A stretch of DNA of 64,000 nucleotides from Aptenodytes patagonicus (taxonomy: Eukaryota; Chordata; Aves; Sphenisciformes; Spheniscidae), in contig NC_134961.1 of assembly GCF_965638725.1 (NCBI RefSeq), positions 5,424,641 to 5,488,640 on the forward strand. The letters run 5' to 3'. Both the position numbers and the translations under genes were made by a program. Shown piece after piece: positions 1-37,391 of the stretch. Each line of letters begins with the position of its first letter. The stretch's first letter is position 1. The notes under the pieces were generated by a model, which saw only the letters and a list, made by a program, of their open reading frames with translations, ran no database searches and was not told the origin of the DNA.

Positions 1-755
1 GGGCACAGTGCATCATCAGTCCAAGGCGCAGGGCAGTGCTATATGGCATCTGTCACCACACTTTCTTGGTTTTATACTTCAGATGAGATTAATCTGGCAA
101 ACTGCACGGGTCAGGTGCACTTGCCATGACAAATTACATCGTACCTTCATTTAAGCTCCAGGCATGAAAAATTATCATGTCTCTTGCTCCGAAGAACATT
201 TTTAGCACAAGGCATCACCTCATCTCACTTAGGCTCCCTACTGCCTGACCACCCGAGCCTACAGTGAGGGGGGACTACCAGCAGGAGGTCTGCGGTGCTC
301 AGTTCACAAGAACCCCATTCCAGCACTACTTCTCCAGGAAGTTTATGACTAATTTCTCATATGACCACAGAAAGCTTCTTGGCCACTCCCAGTTATACGG
401 AGGGCTGACAGGTTTGTCTAGTGACCCTCTGCCAACATCACCTAATGCTCAGTCTTCATCCTGCACTCCTCCTACCAGCAAAAACCAAAACTCCACAAAT
501 GATCCCGCCTTCTGGCTAGGATTTTGAAACAGCACCAGCAAAATCTCCCAATATCTCAAATTCAATCCAGAGCCATAAAGTGGGAGCCACCAGGATTGGG
601 GTACAGAAAATCTCCCATCTGTAGCACTGTTGGGAGGAATCACCTTTAAATCACACCATCTGAGCTGGAAATTCATTACTATCATTTACGTTCCAAAAAA
701 GTAATGAGGTCAGAAAAATTAACCACAAGAATTAAATAAAAAAATCCTTGCCTAC
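1..755 (-). other. TSC2 intron 35 (partial)
   Basis: No peptide of the following TSC2 exon (the SFERSVQLLDQIP block) is present on either strand. This stretch is therefore intron sequence cut by the window edge, and no repeat family was recognised in it. Confidence 0.8.
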
Positions 756-28110
<27,355 letters not shown>

Positions 28111-28137
28111 TGCTGACAAGCAAGCAGTGCCGAGTCC

Positions 28138-29586
28138 CTGCAAATACAGAATGGGGTTTCTGTTAAGGGAGGCCCAAGGGGAATCTTTAAGCAGTAAAAC
28201 ACCAGTAACAGCCATCACAATGTGGCTTTTACAAACAGCTCTGGTGTCTCAAACCGTTTCAAAGAGGGGAGAAGCCCAACGCTGAGGATGAAACAGCGAG
28301 GAGCCCACACGCATGAGGAGCACACACCGCTCCTGCCTTCAGCACCCGCATCCTGCGGCTATCCGGGGAATGGGGACCTCTGGGCTATCATTTTCTGGGA
28401 GCTCTGAATGCCCAGCACCACCACAGCCCGGCACACAGAGCAACCACCATTTTAAAACCGCTGAGCTGATTTTTGAAGTATAAACACACACGCGTGCTTT
28501 TTGGCGGGTGTGAGCTGAAGTACTTGTTCCCAGTCCAAAAGCAACGGACAAGCACACAGCACTGTAAAGCAGATGTTGAAAGTAGCTAGACATAAGGAAG
28601 GACTTACGAATCTGAGCGTTCGAACATCCAAATGCTGCCATGGCAAGGAGAAAGAGGGGGAGCGAGAACAAGCATACCCATTACAGCAACGGCACATCGA
28701 CAGCAACATCCTTCAGAAACTGTCTCCCCAGCCAGCCCCAACCCGCTGCCCCTCAGGGACCCCCGCGCCCGGCTCAGAGCGGGACGCCCGCTCCTTGCAT
28801 GCTGGCGCAGCCCCAGCACCCTGCCCTCGGCACACGCTCCCAGACAAACCCGGCAGCCCCTCGGCTATGGCCCATGACCCCACGGACACACCACAGCCTT
28901 CCCCACACCCTGGGCACGTGCCACAGCAATCACTTGTGCTCCCCCGGGGACATGCCACAGACCCTGTCCTAGCATCGCTGGGGACATGCTGCTGCCCCCA
29001 GCCCCGGGGGACACACCACGGCCCCCAGCCCAACATCACCAGGGGACACACCACAGCCCCCAGCCCACCGCCCCGGGGGACACACCACAGCCCCCAGCCC
29101 ACCGCCCCGGGGACACACAACAGCCCCCAACCCAACATCACCAGGGGACACACCACAGCCCCCAGCCCAACATCACCAGGGGACACACCACAGCCCCCAG
29201 CGACACACCACAGCCCCTAATACAGCCCAGGACATGGCACAGTGTCCCCGTGTCCCCCCGTCCCCCCCAGACACACCGGGACCACACCACAATGCCCCCA
29301 CCACCACCCCGGGACATGCCCCAACCCCTTACGGACACACAACGGGGGACGCGCCACAGCCCTCCCCACCACCCCCCCCACAGCACACCCCGGCTCCCTG
29401 ACAGGGGACACCCGGGGAACCCCCCGCCGCAGCCGGGGGCAGCCGCCAGCCCCACACACCCCCGGGGCACGGCAAGGCCCCGCCTCCCGCTAGGCCCCGC
29501 CAGGCCCCCGCGCACCGCGCACCCCGGCCCGGGCTGCGCCCCCCGCCCGGGCAACGGGGCCGCCGCTCACCCCCTCCCTCACTCAC
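28138..29586 (-). other. TSC2 intron 1, C-rich on the plus strand
   Basis: This intron separates the non-coding first exon from the start-codon exon. Its left part is unremarkable. From about 28.7 kb it becomes extremely C-rich on the plus strand (G-rich in the transcript) and holds a degenerate minisatellite. Long open frames here are by-products of biased composition. Confidence 0.7.
28985..29225. repeat. Minisatellite, unit about 32-35 bp
   Basis: Six or so tandem copies share the core GGGGACACACCACAGCCCCC, followed by CAGCCCAACATCACCA or CAGCCCACCGCCCC. Two sub-types of unit are interleaved. Degenerate copies of the GGGACAC core extend on both sides, from about 28,905 to 29,410. Confidence 0.85.
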
Positions 29587-29690
29587 CCGCCGACCCCCGG
29601 CCCGGCCCGGCCCGGCCCCGCCGCCCCCGGCCCGCGCCCCGCTCCGCGCCGGCCCCCCCGCGCCGCGCCCCGCCCCCGGCGGAAGTCCCG
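29587..29690 (-). other. TSC2: TSC2 exon 1 (non-coding), approximate
   Basis: On the minus strand a strong donor (GCGG followed by GTGAGT) sits at 29,586/29,587. This is the position expected for a short untranslated first exon, because coding exon 2 has an acceptor 27 nt before its ATG. The transcription start is not visible in sequence; the upper limit here is a guess bounded by the ETS motifs. Confidence 0.5.
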
Positions 29691-29754
29691 CCGCTTCCGG
29701 CGCTGGCGCCCGCCGCGGGGCACGGCGGGGCCGGTAGTGCCCGGGGCCGCCGCC
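29587..29754. promoter_or_regulatory. Shared TSC2/NTHL1 bidirectional CpG-island promoter
   Basis: Only 168 bp lie between the TSC2 exon 1 donor and the NTHL1 ATG. There is no TATA box. Two ETS/GABP-type motifs face opposite ways: CGGAAGT at 29,680-29,686 and CTTCCGG at 29,694-29,700. A GC box (CCCCGCCC) sits at 29,669-29,676. Dense CpG continues to about 30,060. Head-to-head TSC2/NTHL1 is known in mammals; promoter activity here is inferred from sequence. Confidence 0.75.
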
Positions 29755-29830
29755 ATGTGCGCGGCCGTGTCCGCCGGCGGTGGGCGGGCGGCGGCCCGGC
29801 GGCTCGGCAGGGCCGGGGGGGCGGCCGGAG
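29755..29830 (+). CDS. NTHL1: NTHL1 exon 1 (residues 1-25)
   Basis: The ATG lies in a GCCGCCGCC context with G at -3. No homologous upstream in-frame ATG is evident. It encodes [10 protein letters not shown] and an Ala/Arg/Gly-rich stretch, then donor GGAG|GTACGG. The N-terminus is not conserved with mammals, so the start rests on position and context. Confidence 0.85.
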
Positions 29831-32800
29831 GTACGGGGCGGGGGTGTGGGGGTGGAGATCGGTGCTTCCCGGGGCTGGCGGGGTCGTCTGCGGCCCCGGC
29901 CCGGCCTTGGCACGGGGAGGGGGGCCTGGGGGCCTGCAAGCAGGGGGAGGGAGGGCCCGGCCCGGCCCGGCCCGGCCCGGCCCGGCCCGGCCCGGCCCGG
30001 CCGAGCCGAGCCGAGCCGAGCCGAGCCGAGGGACCCGGGCATGGTGTCCTCGTCACGTCCCCCTCGGAGCCCGGGATGTGGCAACACCCCGGCGGCTGTC
30101 CTGTCTGTGGCACTGGGCGGGGGCCTGGGGACGCGTCTTGTCTTTCAGCCGCCTCCTGTGTGTTTGGGACAGGCGTTCCCATAGTGTGACATGTGTCCCC
30201 AACTGTTGTCACCTGTTTCCCAGGTCCTTCCCAGCCCTTCCTCGCCCCGCGGCTGGCTCTGGTTAGAGCTGGGCAGACGGGCAGTGTTGCTGCTGGGTTG
30301 GGACTATGGGGGAGACGACTTCATCCCTCGTCATGGTCCCCCGGGTGGTTTTGGCACTCAGGGCTGATGCTGGGCTCCGGTTGGAGATGGAGGCTTCTCT
30401 TTCCCCTGGTCTCTGGCCTGAAAATCTCTCTCCCGTCTCTTGCAGTGAGCCGGGTCCACAGCACAGCCGGCATCCCGAGGCGCAGCAGGAGGAGGAAGAG
30501 CATCGCCATTGCCTACGAATCTGCGCAGGGGGACGGTGCCGAGCAGGGGGCGTCGGAGCCCCAGAGACCACGCTGGGAGCCAAGGGACTGGCGGCAGCAG
30601 TTGGAGCGCATCCAGGAAATGCGGAGGAACAGAGATGCTCCCGTCGATGAGATGGGAGTGGAGAAGTGTTACGACAGCAGCGCACCTCCACAGGTAACAA
30701 CACCCTGCTGCCCTGCTCCGTCAGGCGGGCACATGAAAATACAGCCCTGCTTCCGCAGCCCTGCTTCCGCAGCCCTCCGGCCTTCCTCATCCTCACGTTG
30801 CCCCTGGATATGTCCCATTTTGGATATCTCCAGAACAGAAAAATAAACGCAAGGTGTATCAGGACTCTAGGCTGGGATCGGTCCCACAAGAGGTTACTGC
30901 ACAAGCGTGCGTATGAGAGAAACCGTTCATCCTGCTAGAGGAGGAGAGTCGGCCGCTGCCTCTCCGCTACCGGGCTTGTTGGCTTCAGACAGTCCTTGTG
31001 AAATGGCAGTGGGTATTTTCTGAGATGTTCTCTGCTCGTATTCAGCCCATGCTGGGCATTAGAGACCAACTAGCAAACGCAGCTGTGAAAGGCCCTTGTC
31101 CTCTGCTTAAACTGCTGCCAGAAGAGTTAGCAGGCTGAACCAAGAGTAGGAGCTGAGGCAAAAACAGGATGATTTTGGACTTGGGAGTGAAAACCCTGAG
31201 AGTGTATTGTGGCAGTGCTGTCTTCTGGGGCAGGCTGGCAGGGCATGAAGGCACGTCCCTTTTTTCTTAAAAATCTCTGTTGGAGTCCAAGGAAAGTATC
31301 CAGCAAGATGGCTCTGTAATACAGAGGAAAAACAGCATGGAGAAAAGGTGAGGGGAGCCAAGAAAAAACTTTCCAGGCTGCTTTTATGTTCTTCAGAGCA
31401 GCACAGAAGCGTAGGTTGGCTTCCTCCCCTCTTGCGGTCCACTTTTAAGGGGATACTGGTTGAAAGGAAGGGCCATGCTGGGATGGCACTGTGCTCCCCA
31501 AGCCTGGGAACACAATCAAAGGCCCCAAATGACGCCTCCCTCTGAGGGGGCCATTTGCATCAGTACAAAAAACAAAGCAGAGCGAGGCCGTGGCGCGGCG
31601 CTGGGATCCGGGGCTGCAGGGCTGCGCTCTCCGTGCGCGGCGCTGGTGTGGGAACGTGGAGATAACCCGCAGGCAGGCTTGGCGGAGCAGCAGGAGTCGT
31701 GTGCTCCACAGCGACCTGCTGGGCTCTGAGGGAGGGGTCTCGAAGACACAGCTGCACAGCTTCGGCGCATGTAACGCTGTCCTTATTGCTGGCATCGTGC
31801 CTTGGGCTTGGATCCCTGGGGAAAACGGTTAGCTTTGACTCCGGATTCAGACAGCGTCACACGCTCCACAGCCAGGTGGGCTGGCACCAAGTGCGGCTGT
31901 GGGGCCAGGGGGACCATGGTGCACGATATGGAAATAACTTTTCTTCCCTAGGGAAGCAGGGTTGTTGCTTCCAAGAAAAAGGGGACGTTGTAACCCTCAG
32001 CACACACCAGCGCTCCTCACACAACTTCCATGCACTCGGAGATTACCCTACTTCCATGCACTCAGAGATTTTTCCTGGTGCACCAGCGGTTTTGTAAACT
32101 TTGTTTGTAAGAGAGCTGGAGGCAGGATTGTACCCCACGTTATCCTGGGTCAGTCCAGGTTAGTTGCATCATCCTCCTCATGCTGGTGGGGAGAGAATCG
32201 CATCCGGGGTAAAATCAGTTGAAAAATAGGATGGTCTGGGCTAAACCCTGCATGACAGCAACAGAGGAACGTGTGGGTTTTGTGCTTCATCTCCCAGTCT
32301 CTGTCATCCCAGTTCTTTAGATTTGGTTTCTTAAGGAGCTCTCTGGAGCCAGATTCCCAGTTCCTACTGAAGCATAGTGGGAAAGGGACGGGATTTTCCG
32401 AAGCTGCTTTAGTGCAGAAGCTGCATGAAAAATCATTGGGCGTTTGTACTTCTACGTCCTGTGGGGTCTCCTGAGAATCCCATCATCAGGAAAAGCTTTG
32501 TCTGACCCTTTGTGGCTAAGCACTGGTGTCTTTGGATGTGAGATACCAGCAGACAGTAGCTGCTCTCTGCCCTTTTACGCATGCTGACTGCTCGGATTGA
32601 AGGTGTTTCTTTTCTCCCTTTATTGTGTGGTGGAAGTAAAAGGTTATGGATTATTTCTGTTGCAGCCTTCCAGTTTCTTGTAGACGGATAGGGCTGAACC
32701 AGGGTAGGTCCATATTATGCACTGGACTGAAGATGGTGCTGGGTGGGAGAACCGAGCCCCAGAGGCGGCCGGATCCTCTCAGAGATCTTGGGGTGTCTCA

Positions 32801-35800
32801 CTGTCTCCTTTTCCCCAGGTTATGCGCTACCAAGTTCTGCTGTCACTGATGCTCTCCAGCCAGACCAAGGACCAGGTGACATCAGCTGCCATGCTGCGCC
32901 TGAGGCAGCATGGCCTCACAGTCGACAGTATTTTGCAGATGGATGACGCGACGCTTGGGCGGATCATTTACCCTGTAGGATTCTGGAGGGTGAGTGCAGG
33001 ATCGCGGCAGCACCCGATGTGCACGTAGAGGAACCCCCTCCACCGTCCTCCGTTCCCATACAGCTGTCTGAGACAGCTCAGAGGCCCAGGAGAGAAGCGC
33101 AAAGCGGGTGCAGGCTTGTCCTTTGCAGGCTGTACGCGTGGCCGGTCGCTGCGCTGACAGAAGGTGATGAAGGCAGGAGGTGGGTGCGAACCAGCCCTGC
33201 TCCTGAGAGACGGTATTCAGCCTGCGTGCCGTGCCCCCTGGTGATCTTTCCCCTGGAGTCAAGCTGAAGGCTGTATTTTACGCCAGTTTTAGCAATTTGT
33301 ATTCACAGCAAGATTGCTTGCTGCAGTGCCTGGAGCGTGCCGGGGAGGTTAGAGCTAATCAGGTCTCAGCGTTTTGCTTTCAAGGAGAAATCAAAGACCT
33401 CTGTCTCCCCTCCGCAAACTCCAGTGTGTGGCCTCATGTAACATACACTCAGGGATGGTTTGTTTTCTGAGCTGTTTGTCTCTTTTCCCTACATTGGAGG
33501 GCAACTTGGATTTTTTGCCTTTCCCCTTGGTTTTCCAGAACAAGGTGAAGTACATAAAGCAGACAACAGCCATCCTGAAGCAGAAGTACGGGGGCGACAT
33601 ACCGAGAACTGTGGAGGAGCTGGTGCAGCTGCCAGGGGTTGGGCCCAAAATGGCCCACTTGGCCATGAACATTGCCTGGGACAGTGTCTCCGGGATAGGT
33701 AGGTTGGACCGTGTTTTCCCCATTCCTCTCCTAAATCCTGCCTGATCCATTCCCTGGGCAGAGGGGAAGCATTGCAGCTGGGTTATCTGCCTGCCCCAGG
33801 AGCCTGATAGCATCGCTTCAGTTTAGTCATCTGCAGACTATTTGGGTGGCTGAAGGATGCAACCCTCAACCACTCGCAGCGGATGAGTTGCTAGGATTTG
33901 CGTATGGACCCGGCTATTGTTTTGCCCCAAATGTGATAGCAAAAATCCCCAAGGGCAGTCAGTCCCTCCCCTCAGGTGCTGGTAAGCAGTGCAAGTATTG
34001 CCGAGTCGGGTAGGCATCCAAAAAGATGTGCTAGCAGAATAATGCTTTGAAATCTTTTTGGTGTCAAGTGAAAGAGATGTGGAGATAATTCTGTGATTTG
34101 GGGATACTTTTAGGATAGTCTGACATTTTTTCCCAGGGTTGCTTCCATTTAAACAAATCTCATTTGGGATTTTTGTTTGGCAAGCTGTAAGAGGGCAGAA
34201 GCAGGGCTTAGTCAAAATTGCTGTTTGAAATCGGTAATTCATGATGGGTCTTAGAAAGAAATGGTCTCAGGCAATCTGTAGCTACAGGATTTCTGATCTG
34301 TTTTAGTTCCTGCGGCTGGGTAGTAGGTGACCACAGGTACATTTGTTTATTTGCCGTGTTTATTGAACAGAGAGCGTAGGAGAGCGCATAGCTGTACCCC
34401 GTGGGGAAGCCTGCGGTGGAGATGTGCCCAGACCAGACCCAGGGCAGGTTCGCTCCTGCACGGTGCTCATTTGGGGAGCACAGAAGGGAGCGTGGCTGGC
34501 AGCAGAGCTGCCCGCAGCAGCCGGCAGATGGGGCTGGACGATCAACTGCAGGGTCCCGGCGGGCTGCCCGGCCTGGGGGCCCTTGGGTACAGATTAATAT
34601 TCCAAGTGTATTTGCCGCTTAAAGGAGGAGCCCTGGGAAAGCTAGGAATGGTGCCACCTGATGAATGACTGCCGCCGCAGCGAGCACGCAGCCCAAGGTC
34701 AGTGCGGGCGGCAGCTGACTCCTGCAGCCCCACTGGTGACCGTCGGCTGTACGAAATGTGGCTCTTGCGCTAGATTTGACAGCGCTTGGGGTCTGTTGTT
34801 CTCTCCCTTCTGTGGGGGAGGGATGTCTAGAGGGAGCCAAACTAGCCAACTATTTTCCAAATAATTGTGTGCTCAGTTTTGATTTAGGAAGCAAGACTTA
34901 AGTCTTCCTGTTTACAGCAATTTCCTGGGTTTTGCCCAATTAGCCATAGAGACAGGTTTATCGCTGCTGATCTAACAATAATATACTTTGCATTCAGAGC
35001 TTTTTAGCTCAAAGCACTTTATAAACATTCGTTTAAGTCTCACAAACCCTCTTGTGTTGGTAGGTATTATGAAATGTGTTTTCCATCTGGGTAAACTAAG
35101 GGGCAGAGATTGCAACTTGCGTAACATCAGCTGAGACACAGAGAGGAAGAGAACCCAGGGCAGGCTGCCCTGTGCCTGCTAGATCAGAGCACGCGAACCT
35201 TTGAAGGAAGGCTGGGTCAGATTGTGTGAGCGTGTCGCTAGCTGCATGGTATGAGATACCCATCCCGTCTTGCTTTTGGCTCTGGCCCTAGGAAGAAAGC
35301 AGCACGTTTGTTCTGCGAGTGAGCCTCCCCTCCTGTTTCACTTGCCTGTTCCTGCCGGCCCGCGGAGGAAGCCCGTGCCGGGCGCTGTACCTGGTGTGCT
35401 GTGACAGGCAGCTTTTGGCTGTGCTCTCTCTGTTCAGGTGTGTCTGCCCCCACCTAAACTCTGGGCTCTCCCTTCCTAGCTGTGGACACCCATGTGCACA
35501 GGATCACAAACAGGCTGAAGTGGGTGAAGAAGGAGACCAGATACCCCGAGGAAACTCGGGTAGCGCTGGAGGACTGGCTGCCCAGGTGAGGCCTGAGACC
35601 CCAGCCTCCTTCCTCCACACCAAGCCCCTCAAGCTAGCTGCAGGAGCCACGTCTGCACACAACCCTGCTTATAGCATTTTCAGTGACTGCACTTTGCGTC
35701 CCTCCTCTTTATGGGGGACTAGCCTGCAGGCATTTCTCCTCTCCCAGAGAGCTGCAGCAGCAGCATCTCAGCTACTTGGTTGTTTCCTGGCTATCAGATG

Positions 35801-36400
35801 TATTGATCGCCACTAGTGCAGGCAGGTACCTGGAGGTCTTGATGCCCGATTCTTGCCTTGACAAGTTTACCGTGACCCAAGCCAGGTGCTTTTCTACACA
35901 GGACCTTGCTGAGCCTAATGGCCACAGCAATATCAGAGCATGGTTGGATTCTGGCCTTCACTGACACTTAATCTTCAGTATCAAGTGCCAGCTGACAGGT
36001 ACTCTGTTGCATCTCCACATCTGGCATGTGCCTTAGCACAAGAGAATGACCACAGGCACTTCATGTGTCTGTCCTCTGCTCCCAACCCCCGTTCAGAGGG
36101 ATCAGGAAGGGTTAGGAAGGCTGTTCTTAGCAGCAGGCTGGGACCTGCCTCCATGCGCCTCGGGAAGCCAAGAGGAATGGACAGTAGGCGAAAGGGTTCC
36201 ATTTAAAAGCACGGGCTGTTCTTTAACCCCTCCGAGCAGCTGTATCGGAAAGCTCATGTTTTCCCTCTCACTGCAGGGATCTCTGGAGGGAGATAAACTG
36301 GCTCTTGGTGGGCTTTGGCCAGCAGACCTGCCTGCCTGTGAATCCTCGCTGCAACGAATGCCTCAATCAAGACATTTGCCCAGCTGCTAAGAGACGCTGA
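29755..36400 (+). CDS. NTHL1: NTHL1, endonuclease III-like DNA glycosylase/AP lyase (6 exons, 294 aa)
   Basis: NTHL1 removes oxidised pyrimidines such as thymine glycol from nuclear and mitochondrial DNA and nicks the abasic site. This is the first step of base-excision repair. Exons are 29,755-29,830, 30,446-30,693, 32,819-32,989, 33,539-33,698, 35,480-35,585 and 36,277-36,400. Together they make 885 nt with consistent phases and GT-AG introns. The N-terminus is Arg/Ala-rich (possible mitochondrial signal, with RVHSTAG at 28-34) followed by a basic RRSRRRK at 37-43. The helix-hairpin-helix LPGVGPKMA holds the Schiff-base Lys202. VDTHVHR holds the catalytic Asp221. Cys272-X6-Cys279-X2-Cys282-X5-Cys288 binds the iron-sulfur cluster. 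It is slightly shorter than the 312-residue human form, with the difference in the N-terminus. It shares its promoter with TSC2. Confidence 0.97.
29956..30030. repeat. Compound pentanucleotide repeat (CCCGG)9 (CCGAG)6
   Basis: Nine uninterrupted CCCGG units (29,956-30,000) switch at once to six CCGAG units (30,001-30,030). The tract is in NTHL1 intron 1, inside the CpG island and about 130 bp after the exon 1 donor. Confidence 0.95.
30446..30693 (+). CDS. NTHL1: NTHL1 exon 2 (residues 26-108)
   Basis: This 248-bp exon encodes the basic RRSRRRKS, an acidic/Gln linker, and the start of the conserved core with [20 protein letters not shown]. The acceptor is CTTGCAG and the donor GTAACA. Confidence 0.96.
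32819..32989 (+). CDS. NTHL1: NTHL1 exon 3 (residues 109-165)
   Basis: This 171-bp phase-0 exon contains [20 protein letters not shown] and [16 protein letters not shown]. The SSQTKD block is the conserved DNA-contacting helix of the family. The acceptor is CCCCAG and the donor GTGAGT. Confidence 0.97.
33539..33698 (+). CDS. NTHL1: NTHL1 exon 4, helix-hairpin-helix (residues 166-218)
   Basis: This 160-bp exon contains [20 protein letters not shown] and the Hh[14 protein letters not shown] with catalytic Lys202. The acceptor is TTCCAG and the donor GTAGGT. Confidence 0.97.
34985..35200 (+). mobile_element. MIR-like ancient SINE fragment in NTHL1 intron 4
   Basis: The stretch reads like the MIR/CORE-SINE consensus in order: GCACTTTATAAA, TCTCACAAACCCT, GTAGGTATTAT, a TTTCCATCTGGGTAAACTAA block, GGGGCAGAG, CAACTTGCGTAA, and GAGAACCCAGGGCAG. 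It is heavily diverged. The family (for example an amniote MIR) is inferred by eye. Confidence 0.6.
35480..35585 (+). CDS. NTHL1: NTHL1 exon 5, catalytic Asp (residues 219-253)
   Basis: This 106-bp exon contains [20 protein letters not shown], with Asp221 in the family's active-site VDTHV motif, then [10 protein letters not shown]. The acceptor is TTCCTAG and the donor GTGAGG. Confidence 0.97.
36277..36400 (+). CDS. NTHL1: NTHL1 exon 6, iron-sulfur loop and stop (residues 254-294)
   Basis: This exon contains [20 protein letters not shown] and four Cys in C-X6-C-X2-C-X5-C spacing, then AAKRR and TGA. The acceptor is CACTGCAG. Confidence 0.97.
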
Positions 36401-36790
36401 GGGGGGTCATCCGGTCTTCGTAGAGCAACAAAGCTGCTTTGGCTCAAGCAGCAGCAGCCCGGAGCTGAGCCCTAGTAAAGCTGTGCTTTGCACGGGGCTG
36501 GCTGCGTGACTGCAGGGAAGCAGGAGACTGCTGCAGCCAGCTCAGCATCTCTGAGGAGGGAGCAGCCGCTGGCAATGGCTGAGCTCTCGAGAGGAAAAAG
36601 GGTCTTTCAAAGTGCAGCAGTCCTGCTGTGTCAGTGCTAAAGGCTCCAGCCCCCGTGTGAATGCCTGAGCATGCCCGGCGGAGCAGCAGGCTGTGCCGCG
36701 TCAGGAGTGGCTGGAGAGAAATGCTTTGTCCTAGGGGATTTGCTGCTGCTTGTAGATACACATTTAATAAAGGTGGTGGGTTTGTTGGGG
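36401..36790 (+). other. NTHL1: NTHL1 3' UTR with AATAAA signal
   Basis: An AATAAA signal lies at 36,766-36,771, followed within 25 bases by a GT/T-rich stretch. This gives a 3' UTR of about 0.39 kb. The exact cleavage point is approximate. Confidence 0.75.
36766..36771 (+). terminator. NTHL1: Polyadenylation signal of NTHL1
   Basis: A canonical AATAAA lies 366 bases after the stop codon, with GGTGGTGGGTTTGTTGGGG and a T-run immediately downstream. Confidence 0.75.
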
Positions 36791-37370
36791 TTTTTTTTTC
36801 CACCCATGAGGTTTGCTGGCATCTGTGCGACACATGGCAGGGGGAGGAGAGCACGGGTGACCTCACCAAAGCGTGAGACCGTAGCAACCAGCCCTGCCAG
36901 CTGAGAGCAGGCAGCACGCAACCTGCCAAGCCGCCTGCCTAGCCCGCGCAGCGAGGGGCACTGCAATGAATGACTTCATGAGCCAGGATCAGAGGAGGCC
37001 ACTGCCTGGGCAAGTGACCTTTGGGCCCTGGTAGCAGAAGAGCAGGGGGTAATGCAGAGCTGGGGGCGGGCAGGAGACAAGCTGGCGTCGCTCTCGGTTC
37101 TGTGTGTGCCAGCAAGGGTTACAGTGGCCACAGGAGCCAGGCTAGCGTGTGCCTCAGAAGCTGACAGAAGGGACACCACCACCATCTGTGTTTTGTTCTT
37201 CAAAGAAAGGGCAGTGCTGACTTCATTGTAGAGCTTCAAAGGAATAATTTCAGCTACTCTTTAAACAGGCAAGGGAGGAAGCAAAGTTTATAATGCGCTA
37301 AAGGCGGCTGTAATTCCGCTCTGAAGTTCCCTACCAAACAGATGAGGAACGAGCAAATAAGTACTCGGTA
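36791..37370. other. Tail-to-tail spacer between NTHL1 and NHERF2
   Basis: About 0.6 kb between the NTHL1 polyadenylation site and the proposed NHERF2 transcript end. It contains no convincing coding peptide, RNA gene or repeat. Confidence 0.6.
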
Positions 37371-37385
37371 CATGGGAAAACGAAG

Positions 37386-37391
37386 TTTATT
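37386..37391 (-). terminator. SLC9A3R2: Candidate distal polyadenylation signal of NHERF2
   Basis: AATAAA on the minus strand, followed by CTTCGTTTTCCCATGT. A second AATAAA lies 59 bases upstream in the transcript at 37,445-37,450. Confidence 0.5.

Noticed and set aside
28590-28612. GTAAGT-like donor on the minus strand as an alternative TSC2 first exon
   Set aside because: One donor-like match without a promoter, an acceptor partner or a conserved flank is too weak.
29329-30087. 252- and 209-codon antisense frames over NTHL1 exon 1
   Set aside because: Pro/Gly/Arg-biased translations of the CpG island, open only because stop codons are AT-rich.
28986-30266. 426-codon open frame on the plus strand across the CpG island
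   Set aside because: It is Pro/Thr/His-rich repeat translation of the minisatellite and the pentanucleotide repeat, and it crosses the TSC2 promoter and NTHL1 exon 1 in another frame. No domain is recognisable.
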